56,962 nucleotides of DNA from Aestuariivita sp. (GTDB lineage Bacteria; Pseudomonadota; Alphaproteobacteria; Rhodobacterales; Rhodobacteraceae): NCBI GenBank assembly GCA_026709985.1, contig JAPORY010000066.1:1-56962 (forward strand). Direction: 5' to 3'. Shown one piece after another: positions 49,199 to 56,962 of this stretch. The notes under the pieces are model-generated. The model was not told the DNA's origin, searched no databases, and saw only the letters and a list, made by a program, of their open reading frames with translations. The position numbers and the translations under genes were made by a program. The first letter of the stretch is position 1. Each line of letters starts with the position of its first letter.

Positions 49199-49620
49199 AG
49201 CAAATTCCCTAGGTCTCTAGCCTTCAATTTTACCCGCCGGCAAACGATGGGCACGGTGCTAAGCATTCGCATCCTATAGCATTTCTATTGACCTATGAAA
49301 CCAAACTGCGAGCCTTCACCAAACTGCGTCACCTATACTTCCAATTGTGCCACTACCCTTCGATGTATTGAAGGCGAAGAAAGCGAGGCGTCGCAATCCA
49401 ACTTGTTCTTGCTGACTCCCCATGTACGGACCAAAAACCCTATCATTCACGCGACTCACCGAAAGCACAACCGATATGACCTCCTTTGTTAAATGATACA
49501 AAACCGGTAGTGAATTACCCTGGTTATCTTCTCATCTCTACGTGTTCTTTTCGGTGAGCGGTTGTCATTTTCCCGGCGACGCATTACTGAGTTCAAAAAA
49601 TTGGTCAGGAGCATCCCTGA
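49199..49620. other. Divergent intergenic region upstream of hom
   Basis: 422 bases between the membrane-protein gene and hom. A TTGACC occurs near 49288, and the hom ribosome-binding site AGGAG lies nine bases before its ATG. No gene is seen; the aminotransferase gene that often precedes hom in this class is absent. Confidence 0.4.
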
Positions 49621-50907
49621 ATGAATACTCCCATACGCTTGGGAATTGCTGGGCTCGGCACAGTCGGAGTCGGCATCATAAAAATCATCCAGCAACAAGC
49701 AAACCTCCTTGCGAACCGCACTGGTCGCAACATCGAAATTGCTGCCGTTTCGGCGCTGACACGACATAAAGACCGAGGCGTTTCGCTAAATGACGTTGTG
49801 TGGGAGAACAGTCCAGATGCATTAGCAAAACGTGATGATATTGACATCTTTGTGGAGGTTATTGGAGGATCTGAAGGGGTAGCGAAGCAGTCGACAAAAG
49901 CGGCGCTTGATGCGGGCAAGGATGTCGTAACGGCAAATAAAGCTCTGATCGCTATCCATGGGCAGGAATTGGCGGAAAAAGCCGAAGCCCGCAACTGCTC
50001 AATCCTCTATGAAGCTGCGGTGGCAGGCGGTATTCCGATTATCAAAACCATCCGTGAAGGGTTGGCTGGCAACCAGATCTCGCGCGTACTTGGGGTCATA
50101 AATGGCACCTGCAATTACATTCTGACCAGAATGGAACAGGATAACTTGTCGTATCAAGACGCCTTCAACGAAGCCGATGAGCTCAACTATCTTGAAGCCG
50201 ATCCGTCTTTGGACGTTGGCGGTATCGATTCGGCCCACAAGCTTGCAATCCTATCAGCGGTTGCTTTTGGAACTCAGCCCGATTTTCAAAGTATCGAAGT
50301 AGCGGGGATTGAACGCATTAATATCGACGACATTCATGCAGCGGCGGATATGGGTTTCAAAATCAAGCTACTCGGCGTAACGCAGTGCGATAGCGATGGC
50401 CTCATCCAACGGGTACATCCATGCCTTGTACCAGCCACTAGCCCCTTAGGACAGATCGACGGTGGTACAAACATGGTTGTCATTGAAGGCGATTCGGTGG
50501 GACGATTAGTTCTACAAGGTCTTGGTGCCGGTCAGAGCCCGACCGCGAGTGCCATTGTTAGCGATATCTGCGATCTAGCTTTAGGACAGCGACGACCGAT
50601 ATTTGGCCGACCATCGAAAAGCCTAATACAGGCTCGTCGCAATAGCCATGAACGATCAGCGCCATACTATATGCGTTTATCATTGCTCGACCAAACAGGA
50701 GCCTTGGCAAGGGTTACGAGCATACTTGCCGAGAACGGCATATCAATTGATCGCATGCGACAGTATGGTCATAGTGGCGAGTATGCACCGGTATTAATCG
50801 TCACCCACAAATCGTTGCGTACCCCTCTCAATCGCGCACTCAAAGCGCTTGCTGCGACGAAGGATGTCGTTGAGGCACCTATAGCGCTGAAAATTGAATT
50901 GCCGTAA
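49621..50907 (+). CDS. hom: Homoserine dehydrogenase
   Basis: Reduces aspartate semialdehyde to homoserine on the route to threonine, methionine and isoleucine. 428 residues: Rossmann start GIAGLGTVGVGI, TANKALIA (104-111) with the conserved lysine, NGTCNYILTRM (161-171) at the catalytic interface, and the KLAILSAVAFG helix. A C-terminal ACT domain (about 350-420: RLSLLDQTGALARVTSILAE) points to threonine feedback regulation. AGGAG ribosome-binding site. Followed 48 bases later by glpX. Confidence 0.97.
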   Translation: MNTPIRLGIAGLGTVGVGIIKIIQQQANLLANRTGRNIEIAAVSALTRHKDRGVSLNDVVWENSPDALAKRDDIDIFVEVIGGSEGVAKQSTKAALDAGKDVVTANKALIAIHGQELAEKAEARNCSILYEAAVAGGIPIIKTIREGLAGNQISRVLGVINGTCNYILTRMEQDNLSYQDAFNEADELNYLEADPSLDVGGIDSAHKLAILSAVAFGTQPDFQSIEVAGIERINIDDIHAAADMGFKIKLLGVTQCDSDGLIQRVHPCLVPATSPLGQIDGGTNMVVIEGDSVGRLVLQGLGAGQSPTASAIVSDICDLALGQRRPIFGRPSKSLIQARRNSHERSAPYYMRLSLLDQTGALARVTSILAENGISIDRMRQYGHSGEYAPVLIVTHKSLRTPLNRALKALAATKDVVEAPIALKIELP

Positions 50908-50955
50908 GCGTTCTGAGCATTCATCATCGTCATAACATGAGGGGGTTCGAGTCCA

Positions 50956-51921
50956 ATGAATGACCGCCATGAATTTAGTGATCGAATGCTCTCGCTTGGT
51001 TTGGCGAGAGTAGCAGAGCAAGCGGCGCTCGCCTCGGCGGCTATGATCGGTCGGGGTGATGAGCAAGCTGCTGATCAAGCGGCCGTAACCGCAATGCGCG
51101 AGCAACTTAATTTGCTTGATATCGCCGGGATTGTCGTGATCGGAGAAGGTGAGCGCGATGAGGCGCCGATGCTCTATATTGGTGAGTCCGTTGGGACTGG
51201 GAACGGACCTGGCGTCGACATTGCGCTTGATCCTCTTGAGGGAACGACCCTCACAGCGAAGGATATGCCAAATGCTCTCACTGTGATTGCCATGGGGCCG
51301 CGTGGATCGATTCTGCATGCGCCAGATGTTTATATGGAAAAACTGGCTGTCGGGCCCGAATATCCGTCAAACCTTCTATCACTTGATATGTCACCGCAGG
51401 AAAGAATTGAAGCTTTGGCCAGTCATAAGAAATGCAAAACGTCAGATATCACCGTCTGCATACTCGAACGACCGCGCCACACGGAAATGATCGCAGATGT
51501 ACGATCAACAAATGCCGCAATCCGGCTGATCTCCGACGGCGACGTAGCCGGCGTCATGCATTGCGCGGAGTCGCAAGTCACCGGTATTGATGCCTATATG
51601 GGTGTCGGTGGCGCACCGGAAGGCGTGCTAGCGGCTGCGGCTCTAAAATGCATGGGCGGACAAATTCTTGGTCGATTAAAATTTCGCACCGACGACGAGC
51701 GCAAGCGAGCCCATGCGATTGGAATCAGTGATTATGACCGTATATACTCACGCGATGATATGATTACGAAGGATGTCATTTTTGCCGCATCCGGGGTCAC
51801 AAATGGCAGTTTACTACCAGGAATCCGCCGTGCGCCGGGGTGGGTAACAGCTCATACTCTGTTGATGAGGTCGAGAACGGGGTCGGTGCGCCGAATGGAA
51901 TACCGCACTCCTGTGCCCTAA
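50956..51921 (+). CDS. glpX: Fructose-1,6-bisphosphatase class II
   Basis: Hydrolyses fructose 1,6-bisphosphate in gluconeogenesis. 321 residues with the metal-binding motifs GEGERDEAPML (63-73) and DPLEGTT (92-98), plus GVGGAPEGVLAAAALKCMGG. A GGGGG stretch about ten bases upstream of the ATG serves as ribosome-binding site. The hom-glpX-recJ order is common in Alphaproteobacteria; 36 bases separate it from recJ. Confidence 0.97.
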   Translation: MNDRHEFSDRMLSLGLARVAEQAALASAAMIGRGDEQAADQAAVTAMREQLNLLDIAGIVVIGEGERDEAPMLYIGESVGTGNGPGVDIALDPLEGTTLTAKDMPNALTVIAMGPRGSILHAPDVYMEKLAVGPEYPSNLLSLDMSPQERIEALASHKKCKTSDITVCILERPRHTEMIADVRSTNAAIRLISDGDVAGVMHCAESQVTGIDAYMGVGGAPEGVLAAAALKCMGGQILGRLKFRTDDERKRAHAIGISDYDRIYSRDDMITKDVIFAASGVTNGSLLPGIRRAPGWVTAHTLLMRSRTGSVRRMEYRTPVP

Positions 51922-51957
51922 CAATCGGAACTTGACCTCGACAAGACTGGAGTTCCT

Positions 51958-53706
51958 ATGAGTTTCCTCGGTGTTAATCGCTCCTTAAACGGTAATCGCT
52001 GGATTGGTCCAGATATCGAAATTGAGCGCTGGGCCGAGACGCTAGTGCAGCGATGTTCTTTGACTTGGCCTCTCGCACGAGTTTTGGCCCGACGAAACGT
52101 GGCCCCGCAAGTTGCGGAGCAATTCCTCAATCCGAAATTACGCGATTTGTTGCCTGACCCCCTCGTCTTAAAGGATATGCGTACGGCGGCGGACAGGCTC
52201 CTAAAGGCTCTAAATTCTGACCAACGGATTGCGATTTTTGCCGACTATGATGTCGATGGTGCGGCTGGTGCCGCACTCTTAATTGAGTGGTTGCGGCCGA
52301 TGGGTAAACAGGCCACTCTCTATATCCCTGACCGAATACGCGAAGGCTACGGTCCGAACGCAGAGGCAATCGCTTCGTTAGCGAAGACACACGAACTGAT
52401 TATCTGCGTCGATTGCGGCATGACAGCACACGCTGCTCTATCGGCCGCGGCAAAAGCCGATGTTATCGTTCTCGATCATCACCAGGGCGATGAATTACTA
52501 CCGCCGGCACTGGCAATCGTAAATCCGAACCGCGCAGACGAGCCCGACGAATTTGGTTACCTATGCGCAACCGCCGTCGTCTTTTTAATGTTAGTTGACG
52601 TTGGAAGGTTGTTGCGAAATTTAGGCATAAAGTCCCCCGACCTAATGGCTATGCTCGATTTGGTTGCGTTGGCAACTGTTGCTGATGTTTCACCCTTGGT
52701 CGGGTTGAATCGTGCTTTGGTGCGCCAAGGTCTGAAGGTGATGTCTCGGCGTCGCCGCTTAGGACTATCGGCATTAGCAGATGTAGCTGGTCTTGGCGCA
52801 GCACCAACTGCGTCTCACCTGGGTTTTCAACTTGGGCCCCGCATTAATGCTGGCGGAAGAATTGGCACTTCAACCCTCGGTGTCCGCCTTCTGACATCAT
52901 CAGACCCTGCCGAAGCAGCGGCCATAGCGCTAAAGCTTGATCAATTGAATGCTGAGCGACGCGACATTGAACTTGTGATTGAGACAACCGCCGTGACGCA
53001 AGCTGAGAAGCGCGGTGTTGATGGGCCGCTGGTATGGGCGGCTGGAGAGGATTGGCATCAGGGTGTTGTTGGCATTGTTGCTTCTCGGCTTAGGGAGAAA
53101 ACCGGACGCCCAGCAGTTGTTATTGGATTTAACGGCAAGGTCGGAAAGGGCTCAGCTAGATCGTTGCCAGGTGTCAATATTGGGGCGGCTATTGTGCGAC
53201 TTGTACACGAGGGACTTTTAGTCGGAGGTGGCGGTCACAGAATGGCTGCGGGCCTTACTGTTGAGCGCAAGAACTTAGAATTAGCAATGGCGAGATTAGC
53301 GCAACTCCTGCGGCGTCAAGGTTCCGACAGAGATGCAAGCCTAGACTTACGGCTTGACGGATTGATCACGCCACGTGCGATCACCTTTGACCTTGTGTCC
53401 GCCCTTAACGAGGCGGGGCCATTTGGTTCAGCAGCGCCGGCGCCAATGTTTGCCGTTCCTGACCTAAAGGTAAAGTTTGCCAAGCCTCTCGGTAATGGGC
53501 ATGTAAAGTTGCTCTTTGCTGACAGTGATGAGATGACGATCGACGGTATCGCCTTTGGTGTGCTTGATAGCGAACTGGGTCAAAGTCTGTCACAACCGGA
53601 CGGCACCCGGTATCATGTTGTCGCTCATCCCGAAATAAATGTTTGGCGGGGAAAACATAAAGTCCAATTGCGGATCCGTGACGCTGCTCGCGTGGCGCCT
53701 CACTAA
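51958..53706 (+). CDS. recJ: Single-stranded-DNA-specific exonuclease RecJ
   Basis: A 5'-3' single-strand exonuclease for recombination and mismatch repair. 582 residues. DHH-family motifs: DYDVDG (96-101), VDCGM (151-155), LDHHQGDELLPPALAIVNPN (172-191), then the conserved RINAGGRIG and the DHHA1 motif GGGGHRMAAG with the C-terminal OB-type domain (LKVKFAKPLGNGHVKLLF). GGAG six bases before the ATG. Confidence 0.97.
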   Translation: MSFLGVNRSLNGNRWIGPDIEIERWAETLVQRCSLTWPLARVLARRNVAPQVAEQFLNPKLRDLLPDPLVLKDMRTAADRLLKALNSDQRIAIFADYDVDGAAGAALLIEWLRPMGKQATLYIPDRIREGYGPNAEAIASLAKTHELIICVDCGMTAHAALSAAAKADVIVLDHHQGDELLPPALAIVNPNRADEPDEFGYLCATAVVFLMLVDVGRLLRNLGIKSPDLMAMLDLVALATVADVSPLVGLNRALVRQGLKVMSRRRRLGLSALADVAGLGAAPTASHLGFQLGPRINAGGRIGTSTLGVRLLTSSDPAEAAAIALKLDQLNAERRDIELVIETTAVTQAEKRGVDGPLVWAAGEDWHQGVVGIVASRLREKTGRPAVVIGFNGKVGKGSARSLPGVNIGAAIVRLVHEGLLVGGGGHRMAAGLTVERKNLELAMARLAQLLRRQGSDRDASLDLRLDGLITPRAITFDLVSALNEAGPFGSAAPAPMFAVPDLKVKFAKPLGNGHVKLLFADSDEMTIDGIAFGVLDSELGQSLSQPDGTRYHVVAHPEINVWRGKHKVQLRIRDAARVAPH

Positions 53707-53981
53707 AAACAAGGCGAGCAACGCAAAGATTTATGGCTTGTAAGGAAGTTAGGAATGCGATAAGCGAGGCGTTACCGGTTCCCATCCCCGAAGGGCTGGG
53801 ATACTTGTGCGACTAATGATATTGACGATGACATTGCCTTCGTCAACGAAATAACTCAGTGAATTCAGGGGGCAGTTACTATTGATCTCAAGGAGTTAGT
53901 TTGTCTGCAACAACTATCTACGCTAGGACTACCGTCATTACGAGGAGGCAATTGTCTCAATTCCTTGGATTGCCTTGAAGT

Positions 53982-54056
53982 GGCCCGTTCGTCTATCGGT
54001 TAGGACATCAGGTTTTCAACCTGGAAAGAGGGGTTCGATTCCCCTACGGGCTACCA
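53982..54056 (+). tRNA. tRNA-Glu (anticodon TTC)
   Basis: Acceptor arms GGCCCGT/ACGGGCT pair (G-T at the end), D arm GTC...GGAC, anticodon stem TCAGG/CCTGG around the loop TTTTCAA with anticodon TTC (54015-54017), T arm GGGGTTCGATTCCCC, and encoded CCA (54054-54056). This is the usual alphaproteobacterial tRNA-Glu form. Confidence 0.97.
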
Positions 54057-54575
54057 AGATTTTGGTTAGAAAACTGCCTTTTGGCTCCCATAGCTGCTGA
54101 ACTGCGACAGCCCTCTTCAACTTCAAAATATTTCTTCCCGCGCCGTGATTGATCAACCTGCCAAACTTGATCTGCCGCATCCAGCATTATCCGAGGCTAC
54201 CTAACCGCTGAAATATATAGCAGCGCGAAGAAGTTCTTCTCAAAAGACCGACTTAGTTGTAAGACCAAGCGATACCTTGGTCCCTTACCGCTATATCGAC
54301 AACGGCTCATTTTGACGCTCGTTCAAATCCAAAGGGTTGCAGACAATTCCCGGCCTGAAAAAGTCCCGTCTCAGACCAGTTTGAACTCGTAAAGCTGAAC
54401 TCGCTTAGTCTATCAGAATTACGGCTACACCTTGTTCAGAGTGCTCTTATAGATAGCCAGTGAGCGCAAGAAATTAGCACTGAGTTGGTGACATAATCAC
54501 CGAGATTAGCGTCAGAAAAACTCCCGTCAATTTGGAATTTTTCAGCAGACACCGCGTAGATTATTGTATGATCTC
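54057..54575. other. Intergenic stretch with one hairpin
   Basis: 519 bases between tRNA-Glu and the end of cobT. A perfect inverted repeat GACCAAG-CGATAC-CTTGGTC lies at 54263-54282, without an adjoining T run. tRNA genes are common integration sites, but no integrase or repeated tRNA 3' end was seen here. Confidence 0.4.
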
Positions 54576-55583
54576 TTACTTCGTAGCAACACCTGCCTCG
54601 GCAAATGTTGCCATGCCGCTATAGCAGGCAACCGCAGACCTGAGAATATTGATCGCAACCGCAGCACCGGAGCCTTCCCCAAGACGCATTCCTAGAAACA
54701 ATATTGGCTCCAAATTCAACGCCGTTAGCAGACGGCGGTGCCCTTCCTCAGCGCTAACGTGTCCAGCAACCACGTGATCAAGCGCGTCGGGTTTCACTTG
54801 CATCAAGCAGGCGGCAGCCACAGAACAAATGAAGCCATCCAAAATGACTGGTATTCTTTCCATTCGCGCCCGAGCAATTGCTCCAACCATTGCCGCAATT
54901 TCGCGGCCACCAACACGCGCAAGAGTTTCCAATCCATTTCCTCCTCGGTGTTTTGAGGCCGCCGATTCAACGACTGCGAGTTTTGCCTCCAAAGCCACGT
55001 CCGTAATTCCAGTCCCGCGCCCGACCCAATCGGCCGCCATACCACCATGTATGATATAAATGATTGCCGCAGCCGCAGTGGTATTGCCGATTCCCATTTC
55101 GCCAACCACCAGCAAATCGGTATCAGCGTGCACGGATGACCAACCAAGCTTCAGCGCATCAATACACTCCTCTTCATCCATTGCCGGAGCTTCAGTAAAA
55201 TCACGCGTCGGTTTTTCGAGTGATAAAGCATGAACATCAAGTCTTGCACCCGCGACCATTGCCAATTGATTAATTGCCGCGCCGCCTATTTTAAAATTCT
55301 CAACCATTTGCAGTGTAACCTCGGCCGGAAAGGCCGACACGCCTCTCTTTGCAACACCATGGTTACCAGCGAATATGATCACTTGTGGATGGATGATCTC
55401 TGGTTTTACAATCCCTCGCCAACTTGCATACCAGATCGCCAAGTCCTCTAGCCGACCTAGCGAACCTGCCGGCTTGGTAAGTTGACTGTTACGGCTCTCG
55501 GCGGCAACACGAACTTCATCGTCTGGCGTCGGTGCCTCGGCAAGAACCTCTAAGAACTCGTTAAAATTTTCAAATGAAACCAT
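54576..55583 (-). CDS. cobT: Nicotinate-nucleotide--dimethylbenzimidazole phosphoribosyltransferase
   Basis: Activates dimethylbenzimidazole to alpha-ribazole phosphate, the lower ligand of B12. 335 residues from the ATG at 55583, which follows an AAGGG/AAAGAG ribosome-binding stretch; the frame is open back to 55667 but the extra part is unlike the family. Family features: [49 protein letters not shown] and the C-terminal [14 protein letters not shown] with the catalytic-type glutamate. No cobalamin riboswitch was recognised upstream. No cobS or cobC lies next to it in this window. Confidence 0.95.
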   Translation of the reverse strand: MVSFENFNEFLEVLAEAPTPDDEVRVAAESRNSQLTKPAGSLGRLEDLAIWYASWRGIVKPEIIHPQVIIFAGNHGVAKRGVSAFPAEVTLQMVENFKIGGAAINQLAMVAGARLDVHALSLEKPTRDFTEAPAMDEEECIDALKLGWSSVHADTDLLVVGEMGIGNTTAAAAIIYIIHGGMAADWVGRGTGITDVALEAKLAVVESAASKHRGGNGLETLARVGGREIAAMVGAIARARMERIPVILDGFICSVAAACLMQVKPDALDHVVAGHVSAEEGHRRLLTALNLEPILFLGMRLGEGSGAAVAINILRSAVACYSGMATFAEAGVATK

Positions 55584-56700
55584 CTCTTTACCCTTGCAAT
55601 TGCGTTTCGTAACTTTCCCTCGTGTGTCAAAATTTATGGGGTTGGTGACCTGAATTTTTGACCTCAATTGCTCGCTTCTACTTTTGCCAGGACACCTAAC
55701 GCTAAACTACCTTTTTAATCCTCTCGTTCGCGACTTTTGCGGTCTATTGCAAGTGCAAATAAGCTGGACACAACCCCGTTCTCTATTTCGAAATTCTCAG
55801 AAAAGTCCTGTTCCTTATCAGACAGACATTTGCCTGCATCATTTATGAACAAGCCTGCGTCAGGATAGACCAATTGATCCAAAAGTATCAACGGTAACGA
55901 TCTCGTGGTCGATAGGCCTGCCTATGGTAGAAGGCGCAGAGTCCTCGGCAAGAGACAGTCAGAACGCGCTAGTTTAAAATCACGCGCACCGTGCGTTGAA
56001 CTGTGCCGACAACCTTACCATCTTACGGTAATACCCCTACAGCATCGGGGAAGGCGGTGGCATCCTCAAGCCAACCAATGGACAGGTTTTCAAAAGACGG
56101 ATCGCAATCGCCCCTTTACAGAGTGCGGGCACGAATGGGTTCGCGAACTGTTGCGAAAACGCCAAGCCCTAAAGCGACCCCGGCACGAACACCTTGCAAA
56201 CCGGATATACGGTCGAATTCAAGCCTGTTCTGCCTGCCTTTCGAGAGAAAGTTACTCGCGGCATTGCAACTCCAAGTAAGAGTTTGCGATAGTTCAACAA
56301 CGGCTCGCCTCCGAGCGAAACGCCCACGATACGTAAAACGAATACCAAAACATGAAACCCGACGCCCTCGTCGCAGAGCGGAGCGACAGCAATGTCTCTA
56401 CCGATCCCAACTTTGTTGATTTTGGGGAGTCGCTCAGCAAGATAGATTTCTTCTGCTTTATCAACGATAATTTCCACGACCACGATCTGCCTCAGACTAA
56501 GACTGGGCGGCTCATGAACCGCTCACAACCTGACCTATCGCGGCCAAGGTGCGGCGACTTGAAATTCTATCGCCAGCGCGTCTATTGCGTCTGTTATTGA
56601 CGGATTCATAGATTTCCCCTTTCATTGCTGACTATTGACTTTCTCGCCTTCGTTCAGATACGAGAGTAATAGAGCGCGGTCAATATCGAAGGAATCAACC
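55584..56700. other. About 1.1 kb without a recognised gene
   Basis: Several overlapping frames of 80-140 codons are open on both strands between 55905 and 56600, but none reads as a known protein. One plus-strand frame near 56000-56450 has scattered protein-like pieces interrupted by stops (for example around TNTLQTGYTVEFKPVLPAFR), so a decayed gene is possible. An AAGGA ribosome-binding site for the next gene lies at its end. Confidence 0.35.
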
Positions 56701-56962
56701 ATGAATACCCTGAACACTCTTACCCCCCCCCCTGGATTTCGGGGATCGGCCGTGAGGCGGATGTGGATAACCCTTGCCGCCGCGCTGGCGGCAACGCTGT
56801 TAGCCGCGCCGGTGCGGGCGCAAATCACCGCCACGCTGACCGGGCCGGCAGTGCTGCCGGAAGGGGGCCTGATCGCCGTCAAGTATGGGCAGTGCCTGCA
56901 GCCGAATGACAGTCCACTGTTCACGCCGGGCAACCGCTATTGCGAATGGCAGGGAGGTCACT
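56701..56962 (+). CDS. Secreted protein, N-terminal part only (cut by window end)
   Basis: 87 codons are visible and the frame is still open at the window end. AAGGA lies seven bases before the ATG. Residues about 19-41 (RRMWITLAAALAATLLAAPV to RAQ) are a classic signal peptide with likely cleavage after ARAQ-type sequence. The mature part begins ITATLTGPAVLPEGG, which recalls the first strand of Calx-beta or Ig-like repeat proteins, but too little is visible to name it. A run of ten Cs (56723-56732) sits in the coding sequence at codons 8-11. The sequence is markedly GC-rich compared with the rest of the window. Confidence 0.7.
   Translation, partial: MNTLNTLTPPPGFRGSAVRRMWITLAAALAATLLAAPVRAQITATLTGPAVLPEGGLIAVKYGQCLQPNDSPLFTPGNRYCEWQGGH

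Noticed and set aside
55668-56000. Cobalamin riboswitch upstream of cobT
   Set aside because: No B12-box or recognisable core was found on the minus strand.

Overview
The window looks like chromosomal DNA of an alphaproteobacterium of moderate GC content. The order lpxC/ftsZ/ftsA/ftsQ/ddl/murB/murC/murG/ftsW/murD/mraY/murF/murE/ftsI/ftsL/rsmH/mraZ, the block HIG1-like protein / PduO adenosyltransferase / etfB / etfA, and hom-glpX-recJ are all typical of that class. The genus cannot be fixed from sequence alone.

Layout. 1-10.8 kb: tRNA-Trp, a DUF374 acyltransferase, a cytochrome P450, parC, a short-chain dehydrogenase, the HIG1/cobalamin/ETF block and a manganese-type pyrophosphatase. 10.8-13.8 kb: an accessory patch with a tight three-gene operon (RelE/HigB-like protein, HTH protein, conserved unknown) and a broken ORF. 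13.8-20 kb: a glycerophosphodiesterase, then a minus-strand run lpxC-bamD-recN-clcA. 20.5-22.9 kb: a GC-rich foreign island between lpxC and ftsZ, carrying a badly decayed DUF4338/Tn5-type (IS4 family) transposase, an intact FitA-like antitoxin and a frameshifted PIN toxin. 23.2-44.7 kb: the division and cell wall (dcw) cluster on the minus strand, interrupted between murB and murC (29.4-31.7 kb) by a second island with a nonsense-mutated D12-class adenine methylase and a small coiled-coil membrane protein. 44.7-56.9 kb: a DUF1127 gene with a strong terminator, a glutamate-type dehydrogenase, two small envelope proteins, hom-glpX-recJ, tRNA-Glu, cobT, about 1 kb without a recognisable gene, and the start of a GC-rich secreted protein with a 10-C tract near its start codon.

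How it works together. The dcw genes supply nearly the whole route from UDP-MurNAc to lipid II (murB, C, D, E, F, ddl, mraY, murG) and the division machinery that uses it (ftsZ, A, Q, L, W, I). Many junctions are 4-base ATGA/GTGA overlaps, implying translational coupling. MurE carries the meso-diaminopimelate motif, so peptidoglycan is of the usual Gram-negative type. lpxC and bamD supply the outer membrane. The adenosyltransferase and CobT imply corrinoid use. The two insertions inside the otherwise compact dcw region, both holding dead selfish or phage-type genes, are the most striking structural feature. The three-gene operon at 11.4-13.1 kb is the best candidate for a little-described system.
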